This document shows, piece after piece, positions 51,046-60,090 of a stretch of 64,000 nucleotides of DNA. Origin of the DNA: Occultella glacieicola. GTDB taxonomy: Bacteria > Actinomycetota > Actinomycetes > Actinomycetales > Beutenbergiaceae. The stretch covers positions 434,001 to 498,000 of the forward strand of contig NZ_SMNA01000004.1 of the NCBI RefSeq assembly GCF_004353825.1. Direction: 5' to 3'. The notes beneath the pieces were generated by a model, which saw only the letters and a list, made by a program, of their open reading frames with translations, was not told the origin of the DNA and did not search any database. Positions within the stretch are counted from its first letter, which is position 1; each line of letters opens with the position of its first letter. The translations under genes were made by a program, and so were the position numbers.

Positions 51046-52050
51046 ATGGTCGCGGGCAGTAGTGTTCACGCCATGTCTTCCGGACCGGGCGGCGCGGGAC
51101 GCGTCTCGAGCGATCGGATGTCCCTGCTCGTCAAGATCGCGCGGATGTACCACGAGCAGGGGCTGCGCCAGCCGGAGATCGCCGAACGGCTGCACATCTC
51201 GCAGTCGCGGGTCTCCCGGTTCCTGAAGGAGGCCGTCTCGCTCGGGATCGTGCGCACCGTGGTGGTGCCACCGCCGGGGGTGTTCTCCGAGCTGGAGGAG
51301 GCCGTCCGGGAGCAGTACGGGCTCGCCGATGTGGTCGTGGCCGGGCCGTCCACCGACGATGACGCAGCGGTGCTCGCCGCGATCGGCGGGGCCGGCGCCG
51401 CGTACCTGGAGACCACCCTGATCGGGGCGGAACGGGTCGGCATCTCGTCCTGGTCCGCATCCCTGCTGGCCGTGGTCGAGGCGATGTCCCCGCGCGCCAC
51501 CCGTTCCGCCGAGGTGGTGGTGCAGGTGCTTGGCGGCGTCGGGGACCCGCGGGTGCAGGTCCAGGCCACCCGGCTCACCGACCGGCTCGCGCAGGTCACC
51601 GGTGGAACGGGCCTGTACTTCCCGGCACCCGGGGTGGTCTCCTCGCCGACCGTGCGGGACGCGCTCCTGGCCGACCCCTACATCTCCGACGTGGCCGCCG
51701 CCTGGTCCTCGCTCAGCGTGGTGCTGGTCGGCATCGGATCCGTGCAGCCGTCGCCGTTGCTGGTCTCCTCCGGCAACGCCCTGCCGGAGGCCGACCTGGA
51801 CCTGCTGCGCGCGGCCGGGGCGGTGGGCGACGTCTGCCTGCGGTTCTTCGACTCCGACGGCGCCCTGGTCCCGACCGACCTGCACGAACGGGTCCTGGGC
51901 ATCAGCGCCGAGGCCCTGCGGGCCATCCCCCGCAAGATCGGCGTGGCCGGCGGGCCGCGCAAGTTCGAGGCGATCCGAGCCGCGCTCCGGGGCGGCTGGA
52001 TCGACGTCCTGATCACCGACAGCTTCACCGCCCGCCGCCTCGTCGACTGA
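51046..52050 (+). CDS. SorC/DeoR-type transcriptional regulator
   Basis: 334 residues from ATG 51046; starts at 51073 or 51118 would still keep the HTH. The HTH I-A-R-M-Y-H-E-Q-G-L-R-Q-P-E-I-A-E-R-L-H and the following S-R-V-S-R-F-L-K-E-A are the SorC signature. The sensor domain has the G-I-S-S-W-S-A-S and G-G-V-G-D-P-R loops. Last gene of the kinase-isomerase run, 6 bp after the isomerase. Likely binds the shared element at 48430 and 32901 and responds to a phosphorylated sugar. Confidence 0.87.
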   Translation: MVAGSSVHAMSSGPGGAGRVSSDRMSLLVKIARMYHEQGLRQPEIAERLHISQSRVSRFLKEAVSLGIVRTVVVPPPGVFSELEEAVREQYGLADVVVAGPSTDDDAAVLAAIGGAGAAYLETTLIGAERVGISSWSASLLAVVEAMSPRATRSAEVVVQVLGGVGDPRVQVQATRLTDRLAQVTGGTGLYFPAPGVVSSPTVRDALLADPYISDVAAAWSSLSVVLVGIGSVQPSPLLVSSGNALPEADLDLLRAAGAVGDVCLRFFDSDGALVPTDLHERVLGISAEALRAIPRKIGVAGGPRKFEAIRAALRGGWIDVLITDSFTARRLVD

Positions 52051-52200
52051 GGCGCCGAGTCCTGCCGCAGCACCCGATCATCCCGTCCCCGGCGCGCCCG
52101 CAAGCCACTCACGACCGGCCTGCCGGACCGGCGTCGCCGACGCGCCGAGACAAGCCCTGCCCAGCCAAACCCCTGCCCAGCCAACCCTTAGGAGTTCCAC

Positions 52201-53547
52201 ATGCTGCTCGACAAGCCGTGGCAACACGGGCGGATCGAGACCTCCGCCGACGGTCACCACTTCCAGCACGAGGACGGCACGCCGTTCTTCTGGCAGGCCG
52301 ACACGGTCTGGCTGCTGCTGACCCGGCTGTCCCTGGCCGAGGCGGAGGAGTACTTCGCCGACCGGCACGCCAAGGGATTCAACGTCGCCCAGGTGATGGT
52401 GATCCACGGCCCGACCAGCGCCACGCTGGAGGGGCGCCTGCCGTTCCTCGACGAGGACCTGACCCGGCCGGACACCCGCCCGGCCGATCCGGGGGAAGGA
52501 CTCGACGGGCCCTCCTTCTGGGACCACCTCGAGAAGGTGCTCGAGCTGGCCGCCCGGTGGGGGATCTATCTGGGCCTCGTTCCGGTCTGGGGGAGCAACC
52601 TCCAGCACGGCGGCCACTCGGACGAGGCCGTTGCCGCCTACGGCACCTGGCTCGCGCGCCGCTACCGGCACCACCCGAACATCGTCTGGCTCAACGGTGG
52701 CGACCTGCGCGGGGACACCCGGATGCCGGCCTGGCAGGGCCTCGGGGCGGCACTGCGGAAGAACGACCCCACGCACCTGATCACGTTCCACCCGTTCGGG
52801 CGGTGCCAGTCCTCCACCTGGTTCCACACCGAGCCCTGGCTGGACTTCAACATGTTCCAGTCCGGTCACCGCGACTACGCGCAGGTCTGGGACGACAGCC
52901 CGGCCACCTGGAAGGGCCCCGACAACTGGCGCCACGTCGAACACGACTACCAGCGCTACCCGGCCCGGCCCACGGTGGACGGCGAGCCCGGCTACGAGGC
53001 GATCCCGCGCGGGCTGCACGACCCGGTGCACGGCTACTGGGGACACGACGACTCCCGGCGCTTCGCCTACTGGGCCGTGTTCGCGGGAGCGGCCGGCCAC
53101 ACCTACGGCCACAACGCCGTCATCCAGGTTCACAAGCCGGGGTATTCGCCCGCGTACGCCGTCACCATGGACTGGCGGGAGGGCCTGGTCGCGCCGGGCT
53201 CGAAGGACCTGCAGCACCTGAAGAACCTGCTGCTGTCCTACCCGTACTTCGAGCGCATCCCCGACCAGACGGTCGTCGTGGGCGAGCCGGGCATCCGGGA
53301 GGACCGGCTCGTCGTCACCCGAGGCGAGGGCTACCTGTTCGCCTACCGGTTCACGGGCCGACCGTTCCAGCTCCGGGGCGAGGTCCTGCCGGGGGAGGAG
53401 GTGCGGATGCGCTGGATGGATCCGCTGACCGGTGGCTTCGTCGGGGAGGCGCTGGTGCCGAACCGGGGGGTGCTCAGCTTCACGCCGCCGGTCGGAGCGA
53501 ACGGGAACACGGACATGGTGCTGGTGCTCGATGCCCCCGGCTCCTGA
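52201..53547 (+). CDS. Glycoside hydrolase, GH140 apiosidase type (DUF4038)
   Basis: 448 residues. F-F-W-Q-A-D-T-V-W-L-L near residue 30, V-M-V-I-H-G, V-W-L-N-G-G-D168-L-R-G-D and D-G-E262-P-G-Y-E are signature motifs of the DUF4038/GH140 family, whose characterised member removes D-apiose from rhamnogalacturonan II. D168 and E262 are the candidate catalytic pair. The C-terminal 100 residues form the usual beta-sandwich (collagen-binding-like). No signal peptide, so it would act on imported oligosaccharides. It follows the SorC gene by 150 bp. Confidence 0.85.
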   Translation: MLLDKPWQHGRIETSADGHHFQHEDGTPFFWQADTVWLLLTRLSLAEAEEYFADRHAKGFNVAQVMVIHGPTSATLEGRLPFLDEDLTRPDTRPADPGEGLDGPSFWDHLEKVLELAARWGIYLGLVPVWGSNLQHGGHSDEAVAAYGTWLARRYRHHPNIVWLNGGDLRGDTRMPAWQGLGAALRKNDPTHLITFHPFGRCQSSTWFHTEPWLDFNMFQSGHRDYAQVWDDSPATWKGPDNWRHVEHDYQRYPARPTVDGEPGYEAIPRGLHDPVHGYWGHDDSRRFAYWAVFAGAAGHTYGHNAVIQVHKPGYSPAYAVTMDWREGLVAPGSKDLQHLKNLLLSYPYFERIPDQTVVVGEPGIREDRLVVTRGEGYLFAYRFTGRPFQLRGEVLPGEEVRMRWMDPLTGGFVGEALVPNRGVLSFTPPVGANGNTDMVLVLDAPGS

Positions 53548-53586
53548 CCCGGTTGCGCCGCCCGAGACCACCCGTCTAGGGTTTGT

Positions 53587-53598
53587 TGAAACGTTTTA
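53587..53598. promoter_or_regulatory. LacI-type operator, upstream of GH42
   Basis: TGAAACGTTTTA contains the palindrome AAACGTTT; it lies 30 bp before the GH42 start and matches the site at 58860-58871. Confidence 0.7.
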
Positions 53599-53628
53599 CC
53601 ACGAACGACGGCGGGAGCTGACGCGGCG

Positions 53629-55686
53629 ATGACGGCACGGATCGGGTTCGGGGCCGCCTACTACCCGGAGTACCAGCCGACCCCACGCCTGGGCGAGGAC
53701 CTCCGGCTGATGCGGGAGGCGGGCTTCAGCGTGATCCGGGTCGGCGAGTCGACCTGGAGCACCTGGGAACCGGAGGACGGCCGGTTCGAGACCGCGTGGA
53801 TGCGGGAGGTCCTCGACGCCGCCGCCGAGCACGGCATCGACGTCATCCTCGGCACCCCCACCTACGCCGCCCCGCCGTGGCTGGCCCGCGCCCACCCCGA
53901 GATCGCCGCCGAGGCCGCCCGGGGCGTTCGCCTCGGGTGGGGTGCGCGGCAGGAGATCGACATCACGAACCCGACGTTCCGCCGGTACGCGGAGCGGGTG
54001 ATCCGGCGGATCGTGACCGACCTGGGCGACCACCCGGCCGTGGTCGGCTACCAGCTCGACAACGAGCCGGGCCTGCTGCTGCTGCACAACGACGCCGTCT
54101 TCGCGTCGTTCCGCACCTGGCTCGCCGAACGGTTCGACGGCGTCGCTGACCTGAACGACCGGTGGGGGCTCGCGTACTGGTCGCACCGGCTGTCCACCTG
54201 GGCCGACCTGTGGCGCCCGGACGGCAACGCGCAGCCGCAGTACGCCCTGGCCTGGCGGCTGTACCAGGCCGAGGTCGTCGCCGGTTTCATCGGCTGGCAG
54301 GCGGGCATCGTGCGCGAGCTGGCGCGGCCGGAGCAGTGGCTGACCACCTGCATCGCCTACGACCGGCCGGCCGCGGACGACCTGCGGATCGCCGCCGAGC
54401 TCGACATCGCCTCCGGGAACGCCTACTACCGGATGCAGGACGGGCTGCGGCACCCGGCGCCGGTGCGCCCGCAGGGCTGGATGACCGACGGCACCTGGAG
54501 CGTGTTCCTGTCCGCCGACCGGATGTTCGGCTCCCGGCGGGCACCGTTCCTGGTCACCGAGACCAACGCCGGGGCGATCAACGTCGCGAACGTCAGTGAG
54601 CCCGGCTGGGACGGGCAGTGGCGCCAGGCGGCGTGGGCGATGATCGGCCGTGGCGCCCGGCTGATCGAGTACTGGCACTGGCACACGGCGCACTTCGGCA
54701 CCGAGACGCACTGGGTCGGGGTGCTCCCACATGACCAGCGCCCCGGCCGGGTGTACCGCAACATCGCCGAGCTCGGGCAGGAGATCCGGCAGCTCGGGGA
54801 GCGGGTCGCGGCGACCACCCCGGACGCCGACGTCGGCCTCGTGTTCTCGACCCCGTCGAAGTACGCCCTCGCCTTCGAACCGGTCTTCGGCGACGAGCGT
54901 CCCGCGCCCGCCTCGCGCAGCTACCAACGCCTTGTCGAGGCGTTCTACCGGGGTGCCTTCGACGCCGGGCTGCAGGCTCACGTGCTGCACGACCGGGCGC
55001 TGCCGAGCGGCGCCGAGCTCGCCGAGCAGTACCGGGTGCTGATCGTGCCGGGCCTGTACGTGAGCCCCGACGGGGTGCTTGCGACCCTGCGCGACTACGT
55101 CGCCGCGGGCGGCCACCTCGTGCTCGGCCCACGCACCGGCTACGCGGACGAGTGGGCGGTGGCCCGCCGCACCCCGCAGCCGGCCGGCCTGGCCGACCTC
55201 GCCGGCGCGTCCTACCAGGAGTTCACCACGCTGACCGAACCGGTGCCGGTCACCGGTCCGGACGGCGGCCGCCTCGGCGCCGCCGAGGGCTGGGCCGAGC
55301 TGCTCGAGGCCGACGACGCCGAGGTCCTGGCTCGCTACGACCACCGCGAGCTGGGCGCGTTCGCGGCGGCGACCACCCTCGCGCGCGGAGCCGGCCGGGT
55401 GACCACGGTGGGCTTCGCACCCGACCCGGGCGCTGCCGTCGGGCTCCTGCGGCAGGCCGCCGACCGCAGCGGCCTGACGCCGTTCACGAGCCGGGCGGCG
55501 TCCGTCACGCACTCCTCCGCCACCGGCCCGCAGGAGCGGGTGCACTTCTACTTCAACTGGTCGGGTGAGGCCGTCACGATCGACTGGCCGGAGGGCCAGA
55601 GCGACCGCGACGGCGGCCGGCAGGGCGCGCTGGCGCTGTCCGGCTGGGACGTCCGGTTGCTCTGGGAACCGCTCGGCGGGCACTGA
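53629..55686 (+). CDS. Beta-galactosidase, GH42 family
   Basis: 685 residues, standard length. G-A-A-Y-Y-P-E opens the barrel; Y-Q-L-D-N-E146-P-G holds the acid/base and L-V-T-E311-T-N-A-G the nucleophile. The trimerisation domain (V-L-I-V-P-G-L-Y-V) and a C-terminal beta domain follow. No signal peptide: intracellular hydrolysis of galactosides or arabinosides. A LacI operator lies just upstream, so it belongs with the LacI gene at 58.9 kb. No ABC importer is adjacent. Confidence 0.93.
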   Translation: MTARIGFGAAYYPEYQPTPRLGEDLRLMREAGFSVIRVGESTWSTWEPEDGRFETAWMREVLDAAAEHGIDVILGTPTYAAPPWLARAHPEIAAEAARGVRLGWGARQEIDITNPTFRRYAERVIRRIVTDLGDHPAVVGYQLDNEPGLLLLHNDAVFASFRTWLAERFDGVADLNDRWGLAYWSHRLSTWADLWRPDGNAQPQYALAWRLYQAEVVAGFIGWQAGIVRELARPEQWLTTCIAYDRPAADDLRIAAELDIASGNAYYRMQDGLRHPAPVRPQGWMTDGTWSVFLSADRMFGSRRAPFLVTETNAGAINVANVSEPGWDGQWRQAAWAMIGRGARLIEYWHWHTAHFGTETHWVGVLPHDQRPGRVYRNIAELGQEIRQLGERVAATTPDADVGLVFSTPSKYALAFEPVFGDERPAPASRSYQRLVEAFYRGAFDAGLQAHVLHDRALPSGAELAEQYRVLIVPGLYVSPDGVLATLRDYVAAGGHLVLGPRTGYADEWAVARRTPQPAGLADLAGASYQEFTTLTEPVPVTGPDGGRLGAAEGWAELLEADDAEVLARYDHRELGAFAAATTLARGAGRVTTVGFAPDPGAAVGLLRQAADRSGLTPFTSRAASVTHSSATGPQERVHFYFNWSGEAVTIDWPEGQSDRDGGRQGALALSGWDVRLLWEPLGGH

Positions 55687-55720
55687 GCGGCACTGAGCGG
55701 CACTGAGCGGCCCTGAGCGG
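55681..55720. repeat. Four tandem copies of a 10-bp unit
   Basis: CACTGAGCGG repeated (last copy CCCTGAGCGG); the first copy includes the GH42 stop codon. A slippage tract that would put spare stop codons in the same place; no hairpin seen. Confidence 0.9.
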
Positions 55721-55725
55721 CGGGG

Positions 55726-56718
55726 TCAGGACCGGGCGAGCGCGATCCCGCGCCGCTCGCGCTGCAGGTAGGAGCCGATCCGGACCGGCTCGGTCAGCGG
55801 TGCGACCGCGCAGTAGTAGTGCTCGAGGCGGCCACGGTGGGTGATCACGGCGGGTTTGTGCGCGTAGGTGGCGTCGACGGAGCCGGGGCCGCCCATGTCG
55901 ATGAGGACCTGCTCGGACCGGTGCCAGGTGCGCAGGTCGCTCGAGTGGGCGAACGTCTCCCGGGCCCGGCCGTCGCTGCAGAGGCCGAAGTAGAACATCA
56001 CCCAGCGGTCGCCGTCCCACAGCACGCACGGGTCCGAGGCGAACCGGTCGTCGAGCGACCCGGGCGGCCCGTTCCGGACCAGCGGCCCGTCGCCGACCCG
56101 CTCCCAGCCGAGCAGGTCGGCCGACCGGGCCGCCCCGGTCTGCTCCTGCCAGCCGCGGGGCGAGGCGTCCTTGGCGTTGTAGAACAGCCAGAACTCGCCG
56201 TCGGTGTGCATCAGCCAGGACTTGTACAGGCCGCCCCGCTCCCAGGCGCCGCCGTCCTCCGGGCGAAGCTGCGCCCCGTACTCCTCCCAGGTGCGCAGGT
56301 CGCGGCTGCGGACGATGCCGACGATGCCGGGGCCCGCCTCGTAGCCCGCGGCCGGGTAGGCATGGAAGGTGCCGTAGTACCAGCCGTCGATCGCGAGCAG
56401 CTCGCCGTCGCCGCGCAGGTCCACGTCGCGCACGATCGAGGTGAGCGCCGCGTTGTAGCGGCGGTGCGGGGAGTCCGGGTCCCGCCCGAGGATCAGTTCC
56501 GGTGTGGACCAGGACGTCCCGTCGAACCAGGACAGGCCGGTCTGGTAGCCGAGGCCGTCCCAGCCGACGACCGTCATGCCGAGCCGCCCCCGGTGGTGGA
56601 ACACGAACGGGCAGTCGACGCCGTGGGAGTGGAAGTCGCCCTCGCGCAGAGTCGGCGCGAGGACCAGTTCTGGTTCCTTGTGCGGGGTCGCGAGCCGGGT
56701 CGCGAGGTCGGCGCTCAT
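55726..56718 (-). CDS. Five-bladed beta-propeller glycosidase (GH43/GH32-like)
   Basis: 330 residues. D-C-P-F-V-F-H-H-R-G-R, S-W-L-M-H-T-D-G-E-F-W-L-F-Y-N and A-S-D-P-C-V-L-W-D-G-D-R-W-V-M-F-Y are repeated blade motifs with acidic residues on inner strands, as in GH43/GH32/GH130 propellers. No signal peptide. Starts 28 bp after the end of the six-hairpin gene on the same strand, so one operon under the operator at 58860. Exact substrate unclear; arabino- or galactosides are likely companions of GH42. Confidence 0.78.
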   Translation of the reverse strand: MSADLATRLATPHKEPELVLAPTLREGDFHSHGVDCPFVFHHRGRLGMTVVGWDGLGYQTGLSWFDGTSWSTPELILGRDPDSPHRRYNAALTSIVRDVDLRGDGELLAIDGWYYGTFHAYPAAGYEAGPGIVGIVRSRDLRTWEEYGAQLRPEDGGAWERGGLYKSWLMHTDGEFWLFYNAKDASPRGWQEQTGAARSADLLGWERVGDGPLVRNGPPGSLDDRFASDPCVLWDGDRWVMFYFGLCSDGRARETFAHSSDLRTWHRSEQVLIDMGGPGSVDATYAHKPAVITHRGRLEHYYCAVAPLTEPVRIGSYLQRERRGIALARS

Positions 56719-56746
56719 GTGGTTCTCCTTCGGGCGGGTGCGTGGG

Positions 56747-58825
56747 TCAGGGTCGGGCCGGGAAGCCCTCGGCGACGGCGGCCCATCCCTCGGGCAGGTC
56801 GACTCGCCGGGGTAGGCCGTCGGGCTCGACCCAGCCGCCGAACAGCAGCGCGGCGGCCATCAGCAGCCCGCCGTTGCCGGGCAGGTACAGGGGCATCCGG
56901 TGCGGCACCTGCCGGTTGTGGCCGTTGGCCAGGAAGGTGTTCTTGTCCTCGCCGCGCACCAGCGCGTCGAGGGCGATGTCGGCGCGGCCGAGCCGGGTGG
57001 CGCACATCGCGATCATCGGGAAGTCCCAGCCCCAGGCGCTGCGCCACTCCCACCGTTCGCAGGCCCGCTGGAGGGTGCGCAGCATCGCCGGGTGGTCGAG
57101 GGCGCCGGTGTCCGGCACCACTCCGAGCGCGCCGAGCATCGAGGGATGGTCGGTGAACACGGTCCGGGCCGGGTTCGCCACCGCGTCGTAGCACCCGTCC
57201 GGGCTGAGCACCGGGCGCAGCCCGGCGGCCACGTCCGCCCACTCCTGCGGCTGCTCGCGACCATCGTCCCGACGCCAGCGCAGCGCCACCTGCAGCGCCC
57301 ACCGGACGTAGGCGACCTCGAACAGCGGGTCCCAGGTCTCGCGCGCCCCGTACACCTCCTGGGCGGGCATCAGCGGCGGCGGCAGGTGGTACGCGCCGTC
57401 CTCGCCGAGCAGGGCGAACGAGGCGAGGAACTCGGCAGTCTCGTCGACCAGGCCGCGGTAACGCTCGCGCACCCCGGCACCTCCGGCACCCGCCCCGGTC
57501 CGCAGCAGTTCCGCGTAGTGGATCACGTGGGGCTGTTGCCAGAGCAGCAACGGCCCGATCTCGTTCGGGCTCTCGACCCCCTCCGGGCCGACGTGTTTGG
57601 GCCACCGGGCACCCCGGAAGCCCTGGGACGCCGCGGTGCGGCGGGCGACCGGCAGGATCGTGGCGTACCAGGCCAGGCTGCGCTCGAGCAACTCCGGGCG
57701 GCCCCACGCCGGGAAGTGCGCGGCGTGCCACCAGTGCATCTCGAGGTGGAACGTGCCGCCCCAGCTGTTGCAGACGAGCCCGGTCTCCTGCGGCGGGGTG
57801 CTGCCCGAGCAGTGCACCTTCGTCTGGTACTGGGACAGCACGATTCGCCGTTCCAGCTCGCCGGCCCCGGCCGCGCTGCTGGCCCCGAGATCGACGGCGG
57901 CGCCCGACTCCCAGAAGTCCGCCCAGCCCTGGGCCGAGTGGTCCAGCACCGCGGCCGCGTCGTCGAGGACCTCGGTGCCCAGGGCGGGGGCGAACTCGAC
58001 CACGGCGGCGAGCCGCGGCCCGGTCGCCCGCAGCTCCCAGGCGTGCCCGTCCCCCGCGACGGCGACCCCACCCGCAGCGCGCACCTGGTACCGGGCCTCG
58101 TCCAGCCGGCGGTCCCAGACGACGGTGCCGCCGTCCCGGTGCGCCGTGGTGATGTGGGCGTCGGGTCGGTGCCAGACCGGGGGCGCCTCGAAGCTCTCCT
58201 CCACGGACGGGAAGGCGATCCCGACGGCGAGGCGTCCGCCGGCGAGCAGCGGCGAGTCGATCTCGAACGCGACCGCGTCACGCTCGGGGTCGACGGCGGT
58301 GCGCACCCGCACGTCGACACCGGCCAGGGTGAAGGTGCTGGTGACGACGCCGGTCCAGAGGTCCAGTTCCTGACTGCCGGCCCGCACCTGCTCCCAGGCG
58401 GGTGCCCGACCGTCGAGCAGCAGCCCGATCCGGGCCAGGTGCAGCCGCTGCGGGTTCGTCCAGTAGTAGTAGCCGGCGGCGCGTCCGGACGCCTCGGAGG
58501 CCTCGCGGTCCTCGCGGAAGTCGTACGCGGTCGGGTACTCGACCGGGCCCCGCGGGCTCTCGTAGACCTCCATGGTGTCCTCGAGCCGCCGGCCGCGGGG
58601 GTTCGGTGCCCAGTGGTAGCCCCACTGGGCCTGGGTGCCGAGCGGCATCGCGGCCTCGCCGCGCTCGCGGGCGGCGCCGCGTTCGTAGCGGTCGGCGAAC
58701 GTCTGCAGACCGGTGTGGTCCACGGTGAACGCGAACTCGCCGTTGCCGACGGACACCGGTTCCTCTGGCCGGGGCTCGGTGTAACGGATCGTGTGGCGGC
58801 GGACAAGGGCTTCGCGGTCGATCAC
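56747..58825 (-). CDS. (alpha/alpha)6 six-hairpin glycosidase-like protein
   Basis: 692 residues. Residues 1-310 form a beta-sandwich N-terminal domain (S-V-G-N-G-E-F-A-F). Residues 320-690 hold the helical barrel with P-P-Q-E-T-G-L, L-E-M-H-W-W-H-A-A-H-F and W-G-W-D-F-P-M typical of GH65/GH95/GH37-class six-hairpin enzymes; Glu of P-Q-E-T and a later Asp/Glu are the candidate acids. First gene after the divergent LacI regulator. Family not certain; not a phosphorylase for sure. Confidence 0.7.
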   Translation of the reverse strand: MIDREALVRRHTIRYTEPRPEEPVSVGNGEFAFTVDHTGLQTFADRYERGAARERGEAAMPLGTQAQWGYHWAPNPRGRRLEDTMEVYESPRGPVEYPTAYDFREDREASEASGRAAGYYYWTNPQRLHLARIGLLLDGRAPAWEQVRAGSQELDLWTGVVTSTFTLAGVDVRVRTAVDPERDAVAFEIDSPLLAGGRLAVGIAFPSVEESFEAPPVWHRPDAHITTAHRDGGTVVWDRRLDEARYQVRAAGGVAVAGDGHAWELRATGPRLAAVVEFAPALGTEVLDDAAAVLDHSAQGWADFWESGAAVDLGASSAAGAGELERRIVLSQYQTKVHCSGSTPPQETGLVCNSWGGTFHLEMHWWHAAHFPAWGRPELLERSLAWYATILPVARRTAASQGFRGARWPKHVGPEGVESPNEIGPLLLWQQPHVIHYAELLRTGAGAGGAGVRERYRGLVDETAEFLASFALLGEDGAYHLPPPLMPAQEVYGARETWDPLFEVAYVRWALQVALRWRRDDGREQPQEWADVAAGLRPVLSPDGCYDAVANPARTVFTDHPSMLGALGVVPDTGALDHPAMLRTLQRACERWEWRSAWGWDFPMIAMCATRLGRADIALDALVRGEDKNTFLANGHNRQVPHRMPLYLPGNGGLLMAAALLFGGWVEPDGLPRRVDLPEGWAAVAEGFPARP

Positions 58826-58859
58826 GAGGGGACTCCGGGGCTGAGGGCAGACGTGGTGG

Positions 58860-58871
58860 TGAAACGTTTGT
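58860..58871. promoter_or_regulatory. LacI-type operator between six-hairpin glycosidase and lacI-like gene
   Basis: TGAAACGTTTGT, with the same AAACGTTT palindrome as 53587-53598, 34 bp from both divergent starts. Supports autoregulation and control of both glycosidase groups. Confidence 0.72.
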
Positions 58872-58904
58872 GCAGATCCTTGCCAACGCCGTTACCATCC
58901 GAGG

Positions 58905-59936
58905 ATGGTGACGCTGCGGGATGTGGCCGGCCACGCCGGGGTATCGGTGTCGGTGGTCTCACGCGTGCTCAACTCCGACCCGTCGATCCGGATCCGCCCC
59001 GAGACCCGCAGCCGGGTGCTCGAGTCGGCGCGGCTGCTGCGCTACGCGCCGAACTCCGCGGGACGTTCGCTGCGCCGCTCGCGCACGCACCTGCTCGCGC
59101 TCGTGGTCCCCGACGTCACGAACGCCACCTTCACCGACCTGGTGAACGGGGTGGAGTCCCGGGCCCTCGACCATGACTATTCGGTCCTGCTCGCGTCCAG
59201 CCCGCGGATGCAGCCCGGCAGCGACGGGTTCAACCGGCTCCTGAACGAGCGGCTGGTGGACGGCGTGCTGCTGCAGAAGGGGGACGAGGCGCCGATCGAG
59301 CTGGTTGCCCGGGCGCTGTCCCACCCCGAGCGGACCGTCCTGATCAACTCCGGCCCGGTGTCCGGCGTCGCCACGATCGCGATCGACGACGTCGCCGCGG
59401 GCGTGCTCGCCACCCGCCACCTGCTGGACCTCGGGCACACCGGCATCGGCTACGTCGGCGGCGTCCCGGCCTCCGACACCAGCGACCGGCGGCAGGCCGG
59501 GGTGGTGCGCACGCTCGCCGACGCGGGCCTGACGCTGGCCCGGGAGCACACGACGGCGCTGGGCTACACCTACCGGTCCGCCCGGGACGCGGCCCGGTTG
59601 CTGCTCAGCCGCCAGCCGGCCCCGACCGCGCTCGTGGTCGGCAACGTCAACGCCGGGATCGGGGTGCTCACCGAGGCGGCCCAGATGGGCATCCGGGTGC
59701 CGGACGAACTCTCCGTGGTGGCGATCCACGACATCTGGCCGGCGATCACCTGCGCGCCGGCCCTGACCACGGTGCGGCTGCCGATGGCGAGCATGGGGGC
59801 AACCGCGGTGGACGTCCTGCTCGCCGGGCTCGAGACCTCCGACGGCGACGGCACCGACACGACCAGTCGGGTGGTCGACGACCCGGCCCCGGAGCTGGTG
59901 CTGCGCGCCTCGACCGCGCCGCCACCCGGCTCCTGA
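58905..59936 (+). CDS. LacI-family transcriptional regulator
   Basis: 343 residues. HTH D-V-A-G-H-A-G-V-S-V-S-V-V-S-R-V-L-N at residues 6-23 and hinge helix A-G-R-S-L-R-R; the periplasmic-binding-like effector domain ends with V-A-I-H-D-I-W. Divergent from the six-hairpin glycosidase operon, sharing operator 58860-58871; a second operator lies before GH42. Inducer likely the product of those glycosidases. Confidence 0.93.
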   Translation: MVTLRDVAGHAGVSVSVVSRVLNSDPSIRIRPETRSRVLESARLLRYAPNSAGRSLRRSRTHLLALVVPDVTNATFTDLVNGVESRALDHDYSVLLASSPRMQPGSDGFNRLLNERLVDGVLLQKGDEAPIELVARALSHPERTVLINSGPVSGVATIAIDDVAAGVLATRHLLDLGHTGIGYVGGVPASDTSDRRQAGVVRTLADAGLTLAREHTTALGYTYRSARDAARLLLSRQPAPTALVVGNVNAGIGVLTEAAQMGIRVPDELSVVAIHDIWPAITCAPALTTVRLPMASMGATAVDVLLAGLETSDGDGTDTTSRVVDDPAPELVLRASTAPPPGS

Positions 59937-59996
59937 CCGACCGTCCCACGCACTCCTCCGGCGCCGCGCGCTGCTCTCGGCCAAGGACGCGCAACT

Positions 59997-60090
59997 CGGT
60001 GTCCACGGCGCTGACCTAGTACCCGCCGCATCGAGATCGCACACCTGCGGGTCCGATCTCAGGGGCGCAGGTACTAGGTCGACGGCGGAG
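59997..60090. repeat. Palindromic intergenic element, copy 1
   Basis: Nested inverted repeats: outer ACCTAGTACC (60014-60023) with GGTACTAGGT (60070-60079), inner GAGATCG (60033-60039) with CGATCTC (60054-60060). About 85% identical to copy 2 at 60240-60333. Confidence 0.9.

Noticed and set aside
56900-59176. 758-codon plus-strand frame opposite the six-hairpin glycosidase
   Set aside because: Same antisense effect; it even runs into the lacI-like gene in another frame.
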